64,000 bases of DNA, taken from Chryseobacterium lathyri. GTDB lineage: Bacteria; Bacteroidota; Bacteroidia; Flavobacteriales; Weeksellaceae. Position 1 is the stretch's first letter. Each line of letters begins with the position of its first letter. The notes under the pieces were generated by a model, which was not told where the DNA came from, ran no database searches, and worked only from the letters and a program-made list of their open reading frames with translations. The stretch is taken from NCBI RefSeq assembly GCF_030812195.1, contig NZ_JAUSSF010000001.1, positions 1,798,001-1,862,000 of the forward strand, in the 5' to 3' direction. Made by a program: the position numbers and the translations under genes. Shown here one piece after another: positions 25,622-33,816 of this stretch.

Positions 25622-26335
25622 TTATGGATTTGTGGAAAAAATAGAACCGTTGGCAATCAATGCTCTTCTGTTCATCTTCAAAATATCCCTTACCCATTCT
25701 GCAAAGTCTTCCGGCTGAAGCACTTTATCCGGATTTCCATCTGTAAGTCCTCCCTGAATACTCATATCGGAAGCAATCGTGCTTGGCGTCAAAGTAATGA
25801 CACGGATGTTCTGCTTCCTCCATTCTGCCATCATCGACTGCGACAGAGAGACTACTGCGGCTTTGGATGCTGCATAAGCTGACATGTTTGGACCGCCTTT
25901 TAAACCTGCCGTAGAAGCAACATTGACGATATCTCCTTCACCGTTAGCTTTTAAGAAAGGATAAACCGCTTTAGCCGCATAATATACTCCGAATAAGTTG
26001 GTCCTGATTACCTGTTCCCAGGTCTCGGAAGACATATCTTCAATACTTCCAAAATCTCCGATTCCGGCATTATTAATCAGAATATCTACGCTTCCCAGCT
26101 GTTTCGCAAGAGATTCAATACCTGTTTTCACTTCGGATTCATTATCAATACTGAAAACAGCATAGGCCGAGTTTACTCCGAGCGCTTTAATCTCTTCAAC
26201 CGTACTTTTAAGATTCTCTGCATTTCTACCGGTAACAGCAACATTCACTCCTTCATTAGCCAAAGCTAAAGCAACCGCTTTTCCCAAACCTCTTCCACCA
26301 CCTGTTACAATGGCATTTTTTCCGTTTATATTCAT
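25622..26335 (-). CDS. Short-chain dehydrogenase (3-ketoacyl-ACP reductase-like)
   Basis: A 237-residue SDR from the ATG at 26335 (MNINGKNAIVTGGGRGLGKAV). The open frame extends further upstream, but the -7 box at 26356-26363 lies inside that extension, so the inner start is right. Motifs: TGGGRGLG, NNAGIGDFG, catalytic VASTAGLKGGPNMSAYAASK. AVTGRN after beta-strand 2 fits NADP(H). It is closest in pattern to FabG-like 3-ketoacyl reductases, but as a single gene without fatty-acid neighbours it is unlikely to be the housekeeping FabG. Confidence 0.9.
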   Translation of the reverse strand: MNINGKNAIVTGGGRGLGKAVALALANEGVNVAVTGRNAENLKSTVEEIKALGVNSAYAVFSIDNESEVKTGIESLAKQLGSVDILINNAGIGDFGSIEDMSSETWEQVIRTNLFGVYYAAKAVYPFLKANGEGDIVNVASTAGLKGGPNMSAYAASKAAVVSLSQSMMAEWRKQNIRVITLTPSTIASDMSIQGGLTDGNPDKVLQPEDFAEWVRDILKMNRRALIANGSIFSTNP

Positions 26336-26355
26336 AATATTATTGTTTCGTGAGA

Positions 26356-26363
26356 CAAATTTA
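26356..26363 (-). promoter_or_regulatory. -7 promoter box of the SDR gene
   Basis: The minus strand reads TAAATTTG, an exact TAnnTTTG match, 20 bases before the ATG at 26335. Confidence 0.5.
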
Positions 26364-26438
26364 CGAAAGAACATTTTTAAAAGGCCGGCAGAATATGGAT
26401 TTAACGGAATTTTAATAGCGGAATTAAGCTTATATATT

Positions 26439-26520
26439 TTAAACCACAAAAGGCACAAAAGCTTTTGGCCAATTAAGTTTTCTGAAGTGAAATGCTTTGC
26501 AAGAAAGAATTTCACACAAG
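26439..26520 (+). repeat. Dispersed intergenic repeat, copy A
   Basis: Starts TTAAACCACAAAAGGCACAA and continues through AAGCTT, TTAAGT, GAAATGCTTTG and CACACAAG. The same ordered words occur in inverse orientation at 45511-45593, in shortened form at 39239-39295, and as a fragment at 45375-45400. Alignment was by eye. Confidence 0.6.
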
Positions 26521-26567
26521 ATCCAGAAATCTGCTTTAAACTGTAAAATCTCACAAAAATAAAAACA

Positions 26568-26593
26568 AAACCGGCTTATTATTAAGCCGGTTT
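26568..26593 (-). terminator. Intrinsic terminator of the SusCD-phosphoesterase operon
   Basis: AAACCGGCTTA and TAAGCCGGTTT form an 11-bp perfect stem with a 4-base loop, 31 bases past the phosphoesterase stop. The minus-strand U-tract is short (TTTTG). Confidence 0.75.
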
Positions 26594-26624
26594 CTTATTG
26601 AAAGTATAGTAAGAAAATGAAAAA

Positions 26625-28214
26625 CTATGGAATAAGAACAGGGTTCTGTACCTCGAAGTCTTCGGAAGCAGTAAACTGATTCCCATACATATCTGCAGCT
26701 CTCACATCAAGTTTGTGTTTTCCCAATGTAAGCTTTTTAGGAAAACCTATGGTCCAGATATGTTTTGCCATTTCAGGATTGGAAGGTCTTCTTCCCGGAA
26801 ATAAATTCTGTGTAGAATCCCACTTGAATACGGAAAGGGCAAAATTGGGGTCTACCGCTTCATCGTAAACCATCTCTTCCCAGGCTCCGTTATCTATCCT
26901 GTATTCCACTTTATCCTTTTTGCTTCCCATAAAGAAGTTGGCAAGGATCTTTGCTGAAGTTTTTGACGGATAAGGAATCACTTTCGGAACATATAGTTTG
27001 ATCTGATAATCCTCTGGTTTTCCTGCGGTTTTGTACTTAACTTTATATTGATTATCATTGAAGCTGATGAAAGAATACCCTTTTGCTGTTCCGTCCCTCA
27101 TGGTTGAGGTAGGAAGTCCGGCATCGTCAGGAGTTCCGGAATACCAGTCTCCACAAGTAGTTCCTACATTGTATTCATGAAGGTCCTTTACGCCGTTCCA
27201 ACCCGCTTTTTTGGTATAGAAGATCTGCTGCTGGATATGAGTATGTGCTGATAAAAGCAGAACATTTTCAAAAGGGTTCAGAAAATCAAATAATTTCTGA
27301 CGGTCTGCATTTCTGAAATTATCTTCGTTGTTATGCTCCAATGGAATATGGAAAGAGATGACGATCAGCTTGTTTTTATCAACCAGTTTAAGATCGTTTT
27401 CAATAAATTTCAGCTGGTCTTCACGGAACCCGCCCCAATAGCCTTTTCCGTCTCTCGGATCGGGATACAGAATATCATCTAAAATAATAAAGTGAACATT
27501 TCCATGATTGAAAGAATAATTAGCCGGGCCGAAATTATTTTCAAAGGTTTCATCCGAAAATTGATCTTCTTTGGCATCGTAATTCATATCATGATTTCCC
27601 ATCACATTGTACCATGGAAGCCCAATCTCCTTCATCACATCCGCATAAGGTTTCTGAAGACTCAGATTATCGCCCACAAGATCTCCAAGACTGATTCCCA
27701 ATACTGCATTTTTCTTGGTATTTTTCACTTCATTTACGATCCCTCTTTTAAAATAATCCAGCTCTTTTTCTGTATAAGGCTGTGGATCTCCGAAAACAAG
27801 AATATCAAAATTTCTGCTTTCCTCTTTTTTATAAAGTGGGAAATTCAGCTCTTTTGGAAGATTTCCTGTTGGTGCCGTTCCTTTGTATTTAAAATCAGCA
27901 GGTGAGCCTTTTGGCTTGTGATGATGATAAAATTGAGGCAGATTATTGCTGTTCAAAGCCGTCTGATATCCTGAAGGTTTGATCACAAAGATGGTTTGGT
28001 TTTCCTGAACAGGTAAGCTGTACCTACCGCTTTTATCGGTGAGAACAACCTGAACTCCATTGGAAACCGCAACACCTTCAATCCCTTTTTCACGGTTTTC
28101 TTTCTTTTGGTTCCTGTTGTTATCTTCAAACACATATCCTGAAACAGAATCCTGAGAGAACGCCATTGCTGACATCAGCACGCATGGCATTAAAAATTTT
28201 ATATTAATACTCAT
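26625..28214 (-). CDS. Secreted calcineurin-like metallophosphoesterase
   Basis: A 529-residue exported enzyme. Signal peptide about 1-20 (AMAFS then QDSV). Residues about 22-115 are an immunoglobulin-like MetallophosN domain (VSGYVFEDNNRNQKKE). The catalytic core has the two-metal motifs in order: GDPQ, GDLVGD, GNHD, SFHIPLEH and SAHTH. A C-terminal beta domain (about 350-520) matches MetallophosC. The motifs identify a phosphoesterase acting on phosphomono- or diesters; the substrate is not visible. It is the third gene after SusC and SusD, 33 bases after the SusD stop, and its operon is headed by Pho-box-like repeats. I infer a role in releasing phosphate from organic esters at the cell surface or in the periplasm. 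Confidence 0.9.
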   Translation of the reverse strand: MSINIKFLMPCVLMSAMAFSQDSVSGYVFEDNNRNQKKENREKGIEGVAVSNGVQVVLTDKSGRYSLPVQENQTIFVIKPSGYQTALNSNNLPQFYHHHKPKGSPADFKYKGTAPTGNLPKELNFPLYKKEESRNFDILVFGDPQPYTEKELDYFKRGIVNEVKNTKKNAVLGISLGDLVGDNLSLQKPYADVMKEIGLPWYNVMGNHDMNYDAKEDQFSDETFENNFGPANYSFNHGNVHFIILDDILYPDPRDGKGYWGGFREDQLKFIENDLKLVDKNKLIVISFHIPLEHNNEDNFRNADRQKLFDFLNPFENVLLLSAHTHIQQQIFYTKKAGWNGVKDLHEYNVGTTCGDWYSGTPDDAGLPTSTMRDGTAKGYSFISFNDNQYKVKYKTAGKPEDYQIKLYVPKVIPYPSKTSAKILANFFMGSKKDKVEYRIDNGAWEEMVYDEAVDPNFALSVFKWDSTQNLFPGRRPSNPEMAKHIWTIGFPKKLTLGKHKLDVRAADMYGNQFTASEDFEVQNPVLIP

Positions 28215-28247
28215 TTCTTTTTCTTTTTTTTTTATTCTTTATTAATT

Positions 28248-29693
28248 TTACTTGTTCCACCACATTTTCACATTCACATCATCTCCTCCCATCTGCTGAA
28301 CTGCAGCCTGGTAATTAGCTGTATTCAGAACTTTAGGATTAGGCGGATACATTAATCTAAGCGGCATGGCACCGCCATTTAAAAGACCTCCATTATTCGG
28401 AAGTACAGGATAGCCCGTTCTTCTTTTTTCAAACCATTGCTGCTGATCTACAAAGAAAAGCGCTACATACTTCTGAAGCATGATTCTTTCCATTTCAGGC
28501 TTATAGGCAACATTGGGATTGCTGAAGTAATTGACAGGAACTACTGCTCCCCACTGTTCTATTGCCGCTTTTACCCCATTCTCATAATAAGTCTGTGCAC
28601 TCCCCTGAATAATTCCTTTAAAGGCAAGCTCAGACAATATAAACTGGAGTTCAGCATAAGGATACATAAGGATCTTCAGAGGAGCTTTGGCAAGGTTCTG
28701 ATTAAGATTTGAAGGCTGATAATCGAATGTGGTTCCAAAGGCATAGCCAGAAGGTGCGCCCTTATATCCTATATTGACATTGTTCAGATCTTTTGCCTGC
28801 GAGAAAAACATGGCCAAACGCGGATCGTTGTTTGCTTTCAATGTTGTAACAAAAAATTCGGAAGCAGCTCTTCCTGTAGTAAAGTCCTGAGGTCTGGCAA
28901 TAGGCGGCATCAGAGGGGAAACTCCTGTGATGTCCAGTTTAGCTCCATCGGCATTGCTTTGAAAAATTGGGTATACAGTAGGGTTACTGATGATCTCCTG
29001 AATTCTTGCATGAACATTCACCTCGCCATTCTTACTTAAAATTCTTGTCAGCAACCTCAAGGAAAGAGAATTGCAGAACTTTTTCCAATTCGTGATTCCA
29101 TTCGCATCAGATTCAGCTTTGTAAAACAGGTCATTTCCTGCAAGCACTTTATTGGTGATAAAAAGAGAATTGGCCGTTTTCAGATCATCCAGCAGTTTTA
29201 CATAAATATCTTTTTGCCTGTCAAATTTGGGCTGCAAAATTCCTTCATCAAGTTTTGAAGCTTCAGAAAAGGGAATATCGCCATAGGTATCAGTCAGATT
29301 GGAATAGATCCATGCGTTCAGAACCAAAGCAATGGCTTCATAGTTTTTATCTCCTTCTTCAACAGCTGCTCTTTTCAGATCGTCCACCTGCTTCAGCCAC
29401 CTGTAGGAATTATTCCAGAATCCTGCCCCTGTATTTTCGGTGATGTAATAACGGCTCAGCGAGTTTCCTTCGTTCGGAAAGTCCAGAGACACCTGCATAA
29501 GGTCGAAAGTAAAATCATTAGCCCTGTTATAGCCTACTGCAGCCATATTATACTGAACAGGAGCCAGCAGAGAGCTTGCCACCGGTTTATTGATCCGGCT
29601 CTGGTCTTTATTAATCTCATCAAGGTTTCTGTCACATGACACGGCAGTTCCTAAAAGCATGAGAAATGAAGATATATAGATAAGTCTTTTCAT
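28248..29693 (-). CDS. SusD/RagB-family outer-membrane lipoprotein
   Basis: A 481-residue surface-exposed lipoprotein of the SusD-like_2 group: type II signal with lipobox ending VSC at Cys20, then the alpha-helical SusD fold (AVGYNRANDFTFDLMQVSL, WIYSNLTDTYGDIPFSEA with its conserved YGDIP, LSELAFKG). SusD proteins cap the SusC channel and capture ligand. It starts 11 bases after the SusC gene and precedes the phosphoesterase. The partner enzyme suggests that the ligand is a phosphorylated or phosphodiester compound, not a glycan: there is no glycoside hydrolase nearby. Confidence 0.93.
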   Translation of the reverse strand: MKRLIYISSFLMLLGTAVSCDRNLDEINKDQSRINKPVASSLLAPVQYNMAAVGYNRANDFTFDLMQVSLDFPNEGNSLSRYYITENTGAGFWNNSYRWLKQVDDLKRAAVEEGDKNYEAIALVLNAWIYSNLTDTYGDIPFSEASKLDEGILQPKFDRQKDIYVKLLDDLKTANSLFITNKVLAGNDLFYKAESDANGITNWKKFCNSLSLRLLTRILSKNGEVNVHARIQEIISNPTVYPIFQSNADGAKLDITGVSPLMPPIARPQDFTTGRAASEFFVTTLKANNDPRLAMFFSQAKDLNNVNIGYKGAPSGYAFGTTFDYQPSNLNQNLAKAPLKILMYPYAELQFILSELAFKGIIQGSAQTYYENGVKAAIEQWGAVVPVNYFSNPNVAYKPEMERIMLQKYVALFFVDQQQWFEKRRTGYPVLPNNGGLLNGGAMPLRLMYPPNPKVLNTANYQAAVQQMGGDDVNVKMWWNK

Positions 29694-29704
29694 TGTTCTG
29701 ATTT

Positions 29705-32677
29705 TTAAAATTTAACATTTAACTGTATTCCGACTGTTCTTGAAGCAGGCAGCTGCCCCATTTCTATTCCCGGAGTAATGGTAGAATCATCCAGCGTTGC
29801 TGCTTCCGGATCAAACAATGGGAATTTTGTCCACATCCAAAGATTTCTTCCAAATAAGGCAAGCGTTATATCGGTAACCTTCAAAGGATCAATAATTGAT
29901 TTCGGGAAAGAATAAGAAATCCTGGCGTCTCTAAGCTTGATGAATGAGGTGTCGAATGAGTTCGTTTCCACATTGGCTCTCCTGTAATAATCTGAGTAAT
30001 ATGTAGGAACAGGAACTCCTTTGGTATTCGGCGAGAAGCTTCCATCTGGGTTCTGAACCACGCCCTGACCTACGATCAGACCATTCGGATTATCTCTTCC
30101 CCAGAGCGTATGCTCCAGTTTCCCCTGCTCGGACATTTTGTGATGGGACTGGGAATAGGCTATTCCTTTATATTGTCCGTCAAATGAGAAGCTTAAGGTA
30201 ATATTCTTATATTTAAATTCATTCTGAAGACCGGCTCTCCATTTCGGATAGGCATTTCCTATTTTTTTCATTTCTGTAGGCTTAGCCGTCAGTCCGTCAC
30301 TACCATAAATCACCTGTCCGTCCGGAGAATACATCAGGCCGTAACCGTACATGTCTCCCAGCGAACCACCCACCACAGCATTGTAATACACCACACCGCC
30401 TACACTTCCAATGGTATAAGGTTCACCGTGGAATTCTTCAGGAAGGGAAAGAATTTTATTCCTGTTCATAGACCAGTTGGCGCTGACATTCCATGAGAAG
30501 CTTTTATTTTTTACCGGGTAAGCATTCAAGGTCATTTCAATTCCTCTGTTTCTGATTTCCCCTGCATTAATGATCCTTTTATTATAACCTACTTCATATA
30601 GTACCGGGATCACAATGGTCTGGTCTTTGGAATTATTTTGATACGCTGTGATATTGTAGGTTAATCTGTTCTTGAGAATTGTGAAATCCATTCCTCCTTC
30701 AATATTCGTGATCATTTCCGGTCTCAAGTCCGGATTGGGATACAGCAGCGGAGATTCCACGGAACCTGCAAAAGAGCTGTTTTCATAGTATTTATCCAGC
30801 ATGTAGTTGTAGGTATCGTTCCCTACTTTCGACCATGACAGTCTGAGTTTCCAGAAATTGAACTGATCCGACTTCATTTTGAATATATCAGACAGGATAA
30901 ATGATGTAGAAACCGATGGGTAAAAATAAGATCTGTTGTGTTTAGGAAGCGTACTGCTCCAGTCGTTTCTGGCCGTCGCATCTACAAAAACAAGATCTTT
31001 ATAACTGAAGTTCGCCAGTGCATAGGTACTGTTTACCTGGTTGTCATTAGGCTTCGGAAGCTTATTGTCTAAGGCTATTGCATTGGTCAGCTGATATACG
31101 CCGGCTTTATTGAGGCCTATCGCTCTGTAATCATTCATGGTCTGCTCGTAATACCTGATATTTCCTCCGGCTGATGCGGTTAAGCCAAAGTCTCCGAATT
31201 TATTTTTATAGGTAAACAAAATATCATTATTGAGATCTAAATATTTGATATACTGTTCCCTGTAATAACCTTTCAGGTAGTTGGCAGAGCTCCATGGCCT
31301 TCTTTGTGTACGGAACTCATTGCTCCATTCCAGCCCGGATTTGAAGGCTACATCAAAGTTTTTTGCAAACTGATAGTTTACGTTAATATTTCCGGTAATG
31401 ATCTTTTTATCTGTGGAATTGAGGTTTTCGTAAGCAATAACATAAGGGTTATCGATATATGAACTGAAAGGATGGATCTGGTCTACCTGTTCCTGTCCGT
31501 TCTTCCAGATAGGTCTGTACCACGCAAGATCTACGTTTGGATTCTGAAAGATCATGAAATATGAAATCGACTGATTGTTGTACCCTGTAGCCGGAAGGTT
31601 ATCACTTTTGGTCTGGCTGAAGTTCAGTTTGGTTCCAACCCTTAATTTACTGCTCATTTTATGATCAACAGACACTGCTGCATTCAGTCTGTCAAAACCT
31701 GTATTTGGCATCATCCATTCATTTTTAAGGTAAGAAAGAGATGATCTGAAGGCAGTGTTTTCATTGGAATGTTCTAATGATAAACTGTTTGAATAGGTAG
31801 TTCCTGTCTGCCAGAAATCTTTGATGTTATTTTTATAGGGTTTCCAAAGTTGTCTTTCTTTACTTTGCCCCTGTACCGAGGGATCGTACTGAAAGTAATA
31901 CTGCCCGTCAAATTTCGGTCCGAAGGCACTGCTGGTAGAACCGGTATTCACTCCGTCTGCCGAAGCTCCGTAAGAGTAGTAATAGTTCCCGCCTTTGTCT
32001 TTCTGCATGGTTCCCTGCCCGTATTCATACTGGTAATCCGGCCATTTAAGAACACTGTCAAAACTGGTATATGAGTTCAGTGTGATCTGGACCTTTCCTT
32101 TTTTTGTTTTTCCGGATTTCGTGGTGATCATAATGGCTCCTCTGGAACCTCTGGAACCGTACAGTGCAGATGCACTCGGTCCTTTAAGGATGGTAACAGA
32201 TTCAATATCATCCGGATTGATGCTGTTGTAGCTGTCACCATAATCGATTGGAAGGTCGCCTCCTGAACCTGCACCGTAAGCTGAAGTTCCTGTTCCGTTT
32301 CTCCTGTCGCTTAAAGGAACGCCATCTACAACGATCAGGGCTCCGTTATTACCCATATTCATCGAAACGTCTCCCCGGAGTGTGATACGGCTGGTTCCCA
32401 GTGGTCCCGCCCCTGCTGTCTGAACTTTCAGACCGGCCACTTTTCCTTCCAATGCCTGTGCCCAGTTGTTATTCTGGGTTTTGAGGATTTCTTCTGACTT
32501 GACGGTCTGGGTAGAGTATCCTAAAGACTTATCCTGTCTTTTGATCCCCAAAGCGGTTACCACCACCTCATCAATGCCTTTAACAGTATCTTTTTTCGCT
32601 TTCTGCTGAGCTGCCAGATTGACGCTGACTAATCCAAGCAGCGACAAAACCAGCAGTTTTTGTGTCTCTTTACGCAT
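29705..32677 (-). CDS. SusC/RagA-family TonB-dependent outer-membrane transporter
   Basis: A 990-residue TonB-dependent channel: signal peptide about 1-23, TonB-box-like region (KGIDEVVVTALGIKRQDKSL), plug domain (LEGKVAGLKVQ, RGDVSMNMGNNGALIVVDG, SVTILKGPSASALYGSRG) and a C-terminal beta-barrel ending KF. It is unusual in going almost straight from signal peptide to TonB box: the N-terminal carboxypeptidase-regulatory-like domain common in SusC proteins is missing. It heads an operon with SusD and a phosphoesterase. Its promoter has an exact -7 box and six 11-bp-phased Pho-like hexamers. Confidence 0.94.
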   Translation of the reverse strand: MRKETQKLLVLSLLGLVSVNLAAQQKAKKDTVKGIDEVVVTALGIKRQDKSLGYSTQTVKSEEILKTQNNNWAQALEGKVAGLKVQTAGAGPLGTSRITLRGDVSMNMGNNGALIVVDGVPLSDRRNGTGTSAYGAGSGGDLPIDYGDSYNSINPDDIESVTILKGPSASALYGSRGSRGAIMITTKSGKTKKGKVQITLNSYTSFDSVLKWPDYQYEYGQGTMQKDKGGNYYYSYGASADGVNTGSTSSAFGPKFDGQYYFQYDPSVQGQSKERQLWKPYKNNIKDFWQTGTTYSNSLSLEHSNENTAFRSSLSYLKNEWMMPNTGFDRLNAAVSVDHKMSSKLRVGTKLNFSQTKSDNLPATGYNNQSISYFMIFQNPNVDLAWYRPIWKNGQEQVDQIHPFSSYIDNPYVIAYENLNSTDKKIITGNINVNYQFAKNFDVAFKSGLEWSNEFRTQRRPWSSANYLKGYYREQYIKYLDLNNDILFTYKNKFGDFGLTASAGGNIRYYEQTMNDYRAIGLNKAGVYQLTNAIALDNKLPKPNDNQVNSTYALANFSYKDLVFVDATARNDWSSTLPKHNRSYFYPSVSTSFILSDIFKMKSDQFNFWKLRLSWSKVGNDTYNYMLDKYYENSSFAGSVESPLLYPNPDLRPEMITNIEGGMDFTILKNRLTYNITAYQNNSKDQTIVIPVLYEVGYNKRIINAGEIRNRGIEMTLNAYPVKNKSFSWNVSANWSMNRNKILSLPEEFHGEPYTIGSVGGVVYYNAVVGGSLGDMYGYGLMYSPDGQVIYGSDGLTAKPTEMKKIGNAYPKWRAGLQNEFKYKNITLSFSFDGQYKGIAYSQSHHKMSEQGKLEHTLWGRDNPNGLIVGQGVVQNPDGSFSPNTKGVPVPTYYSDYYRRANVETNSFDTSFIKLRDARISYSFPKSIIDPLKVTDITLALFGRNLWMWTKFPLFDPEAATLDDSTITPGIEMGQLPASRTVGIQLNVKF

Positions 32678-32693
32678 ATCCTTTTTGTTTGCG

Positions 32694-32701
32694 CAAAATT
32701 A
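32694..32701 (-). promoter_or_regulatory. -7 promoter box of the SusC operon
   Basis: The minus strand reads TAATTTTG, an exact TAnnTTTG match, 16 bases before the ATG. The nearest Pho-like hexamer starts 22 bases upstream of it, where a -33 element would otherwise be. Confidence 0.6.
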
Positions 32702-32723
32702 AAACGACATTATGGCTATGGTT

Positions 32724-32784
32724 TTAACACCACTTTAACATTTATTAAAATATTATTAAACAAATTATGAACATAAGTTTAACG
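32724..32784 (-). promoter_or_regulatory. Six phased Pho-box-like hexamers upstream of SusC
   Basis: Plus-strand hexamers TTAACA (32724), TTAACA (32735), TAAAAT (32746), TAAACA (32757), TGAACA (32768) and TTAACG (32779) start exactly 11 bp apart. In the sense of the gene they read as TGTTAA-type repeats. Eleven-bp-phased direct repeats are what PhoB of E. coli (TGTCA core) and PhoP of Bacillus (TTAACA-like core) bind. The array abuts the -33 position, as in activator-dependent promoters. Confidence 0.65.
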
Positions 32785-32938
32785 GATCAATTATATGACT
32801 GATAAACAGAAACTTACATAATTAATGATTTTTAATACCGTTTTATATCTTTATTAGCATACCTTTATTGCCTTTCTCCGAAAAAATAAAATATTACACA
32901 TCAACAACCGACTACCAGGCCACATAGAGTTCAAACAC

Positions 32939-32966
32939 AAAAAACCTGTTCCTAAAAAGAAACAGG
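32939..32966 (-). terminator. Intrinsic terminator after the GDPD gene
   Basis: On the minus strand CCTGTTTC pairs with GGAACAGG (one G-U), followed by TTTTTTG. It ends the TonB receptor-GDPD unit before the SusC promoter. Confidence 0.7.
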
Positions 32967-33008
32967 CTGTAAATTTCAATATTGGCTTTTTCTTTCAGCC
33001 AAAATCTG

Positions 33009-33755
33009 TTATTTATTCTTTAGCTGATCAGGAATATTGGTGGTAATAAAACCTATTCCCTGATTTTTCAAATCCTGATAAACTGCCGGATCATTTACTG
33101 TCCAGGCATTTGTGATTAATCCCAATGCTTTCGCCTCAGAGATCCATGTCGGGTTTTTCTGGAAAACACTGTAGTGATAATCCATTCCGTCAAGACCTTC
33201 CTTTTTGATCTGTTCAGGAGAAAGCTCTCCGTTCAGGTATTGTACTTTGAATTTCGGCTCCAGCTTTTTGATCTGTTTGCAGATATTCAGACTGAAGGAA
33301 ATATATTCACTCTGCCCTTCCAGTTTCATATCCCTGATCATCTTAAGGGTTTTCTGAGTGATCTCATTTTCTATTTCCGGAGTTTTAGCGGGCTTTATCT
33401 CAACAATAAGTTTTAAGGAAGGATCTTTTTTGCCCTGCTTCAGATAATCTTTTAATGTAGGAAACTTTTCACCATTCGACAGCTTCAACGCTTCCAGCTC
33501 TTTGAAAGTGGTTTCAGAGATCTCCATTTGACCATGATGTTCGTCATGATTGATCACAAGAACACCGTCTTTGGTCATTCTTACATCAAATTCCGATCCG
33601 TATATCTTTAATTTCTGGGCATTTTCTAAAGATTTAATAGAATTTTCCGTGGTAGGCGGCTGCGCCTGGAAATAGCCTCTGTGCGCGATAATCTGGGTTT
33701 GTGCCTTCATTATGACTGTGCTTAAAACTGCTAACCCTAAGATAAATTTTTTCAT
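33009..33755 (-). CDS. Exported glycerophosphodiester phosphodiesterase
   Basis: GDPD-family enzyme of 248 residues that hydrolyses glycerophosphodiesters to an alcohol and glycerol 3-phosphate. Signal peptide about 1-19 (MKA then QTQ). Catalytic features are visible: HRG at 25-27, ENS at 37-39, metal-binding E55-x-D57 and the second His in INHDE (His70), then a conserved Glu in VEIKP. It follows the Oar-like receptor gene by 61 bases and has no evident promoter of its own. With the phosphoesterase at 26625-28214 it could liberate phosphate from phospholipid head groups. Confidence 0.92.
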   Translation of the reverse strand: MKKFILGLAVLSTVIMKAQTQIIAHRGYFQAQPPTTENSIKSLENAQKLKIYGSEFDVRMTKDGVLVINHDEHHGQMEISETTFKELEALKLSNGEKFPTLKDYLKQGKKDPSLKLIVEIKPAKTPEIENEITQKTLKMIRDMKLEGQSEYISFSLNICKQIKKLEPKFKVQYLNGELSPEQIKKEGLDGMDYHYSVFQKNPTWISEAKALGLITNAWTVNDPAVYQDLKNQGIGFITTNIPDQLKNK

Positions 33756-33816
33756 AATACAATTGGATAATTAAATAAAAAACTTAAAAACGTTTGATAA
33801 AGGTAATGTTTAATTG

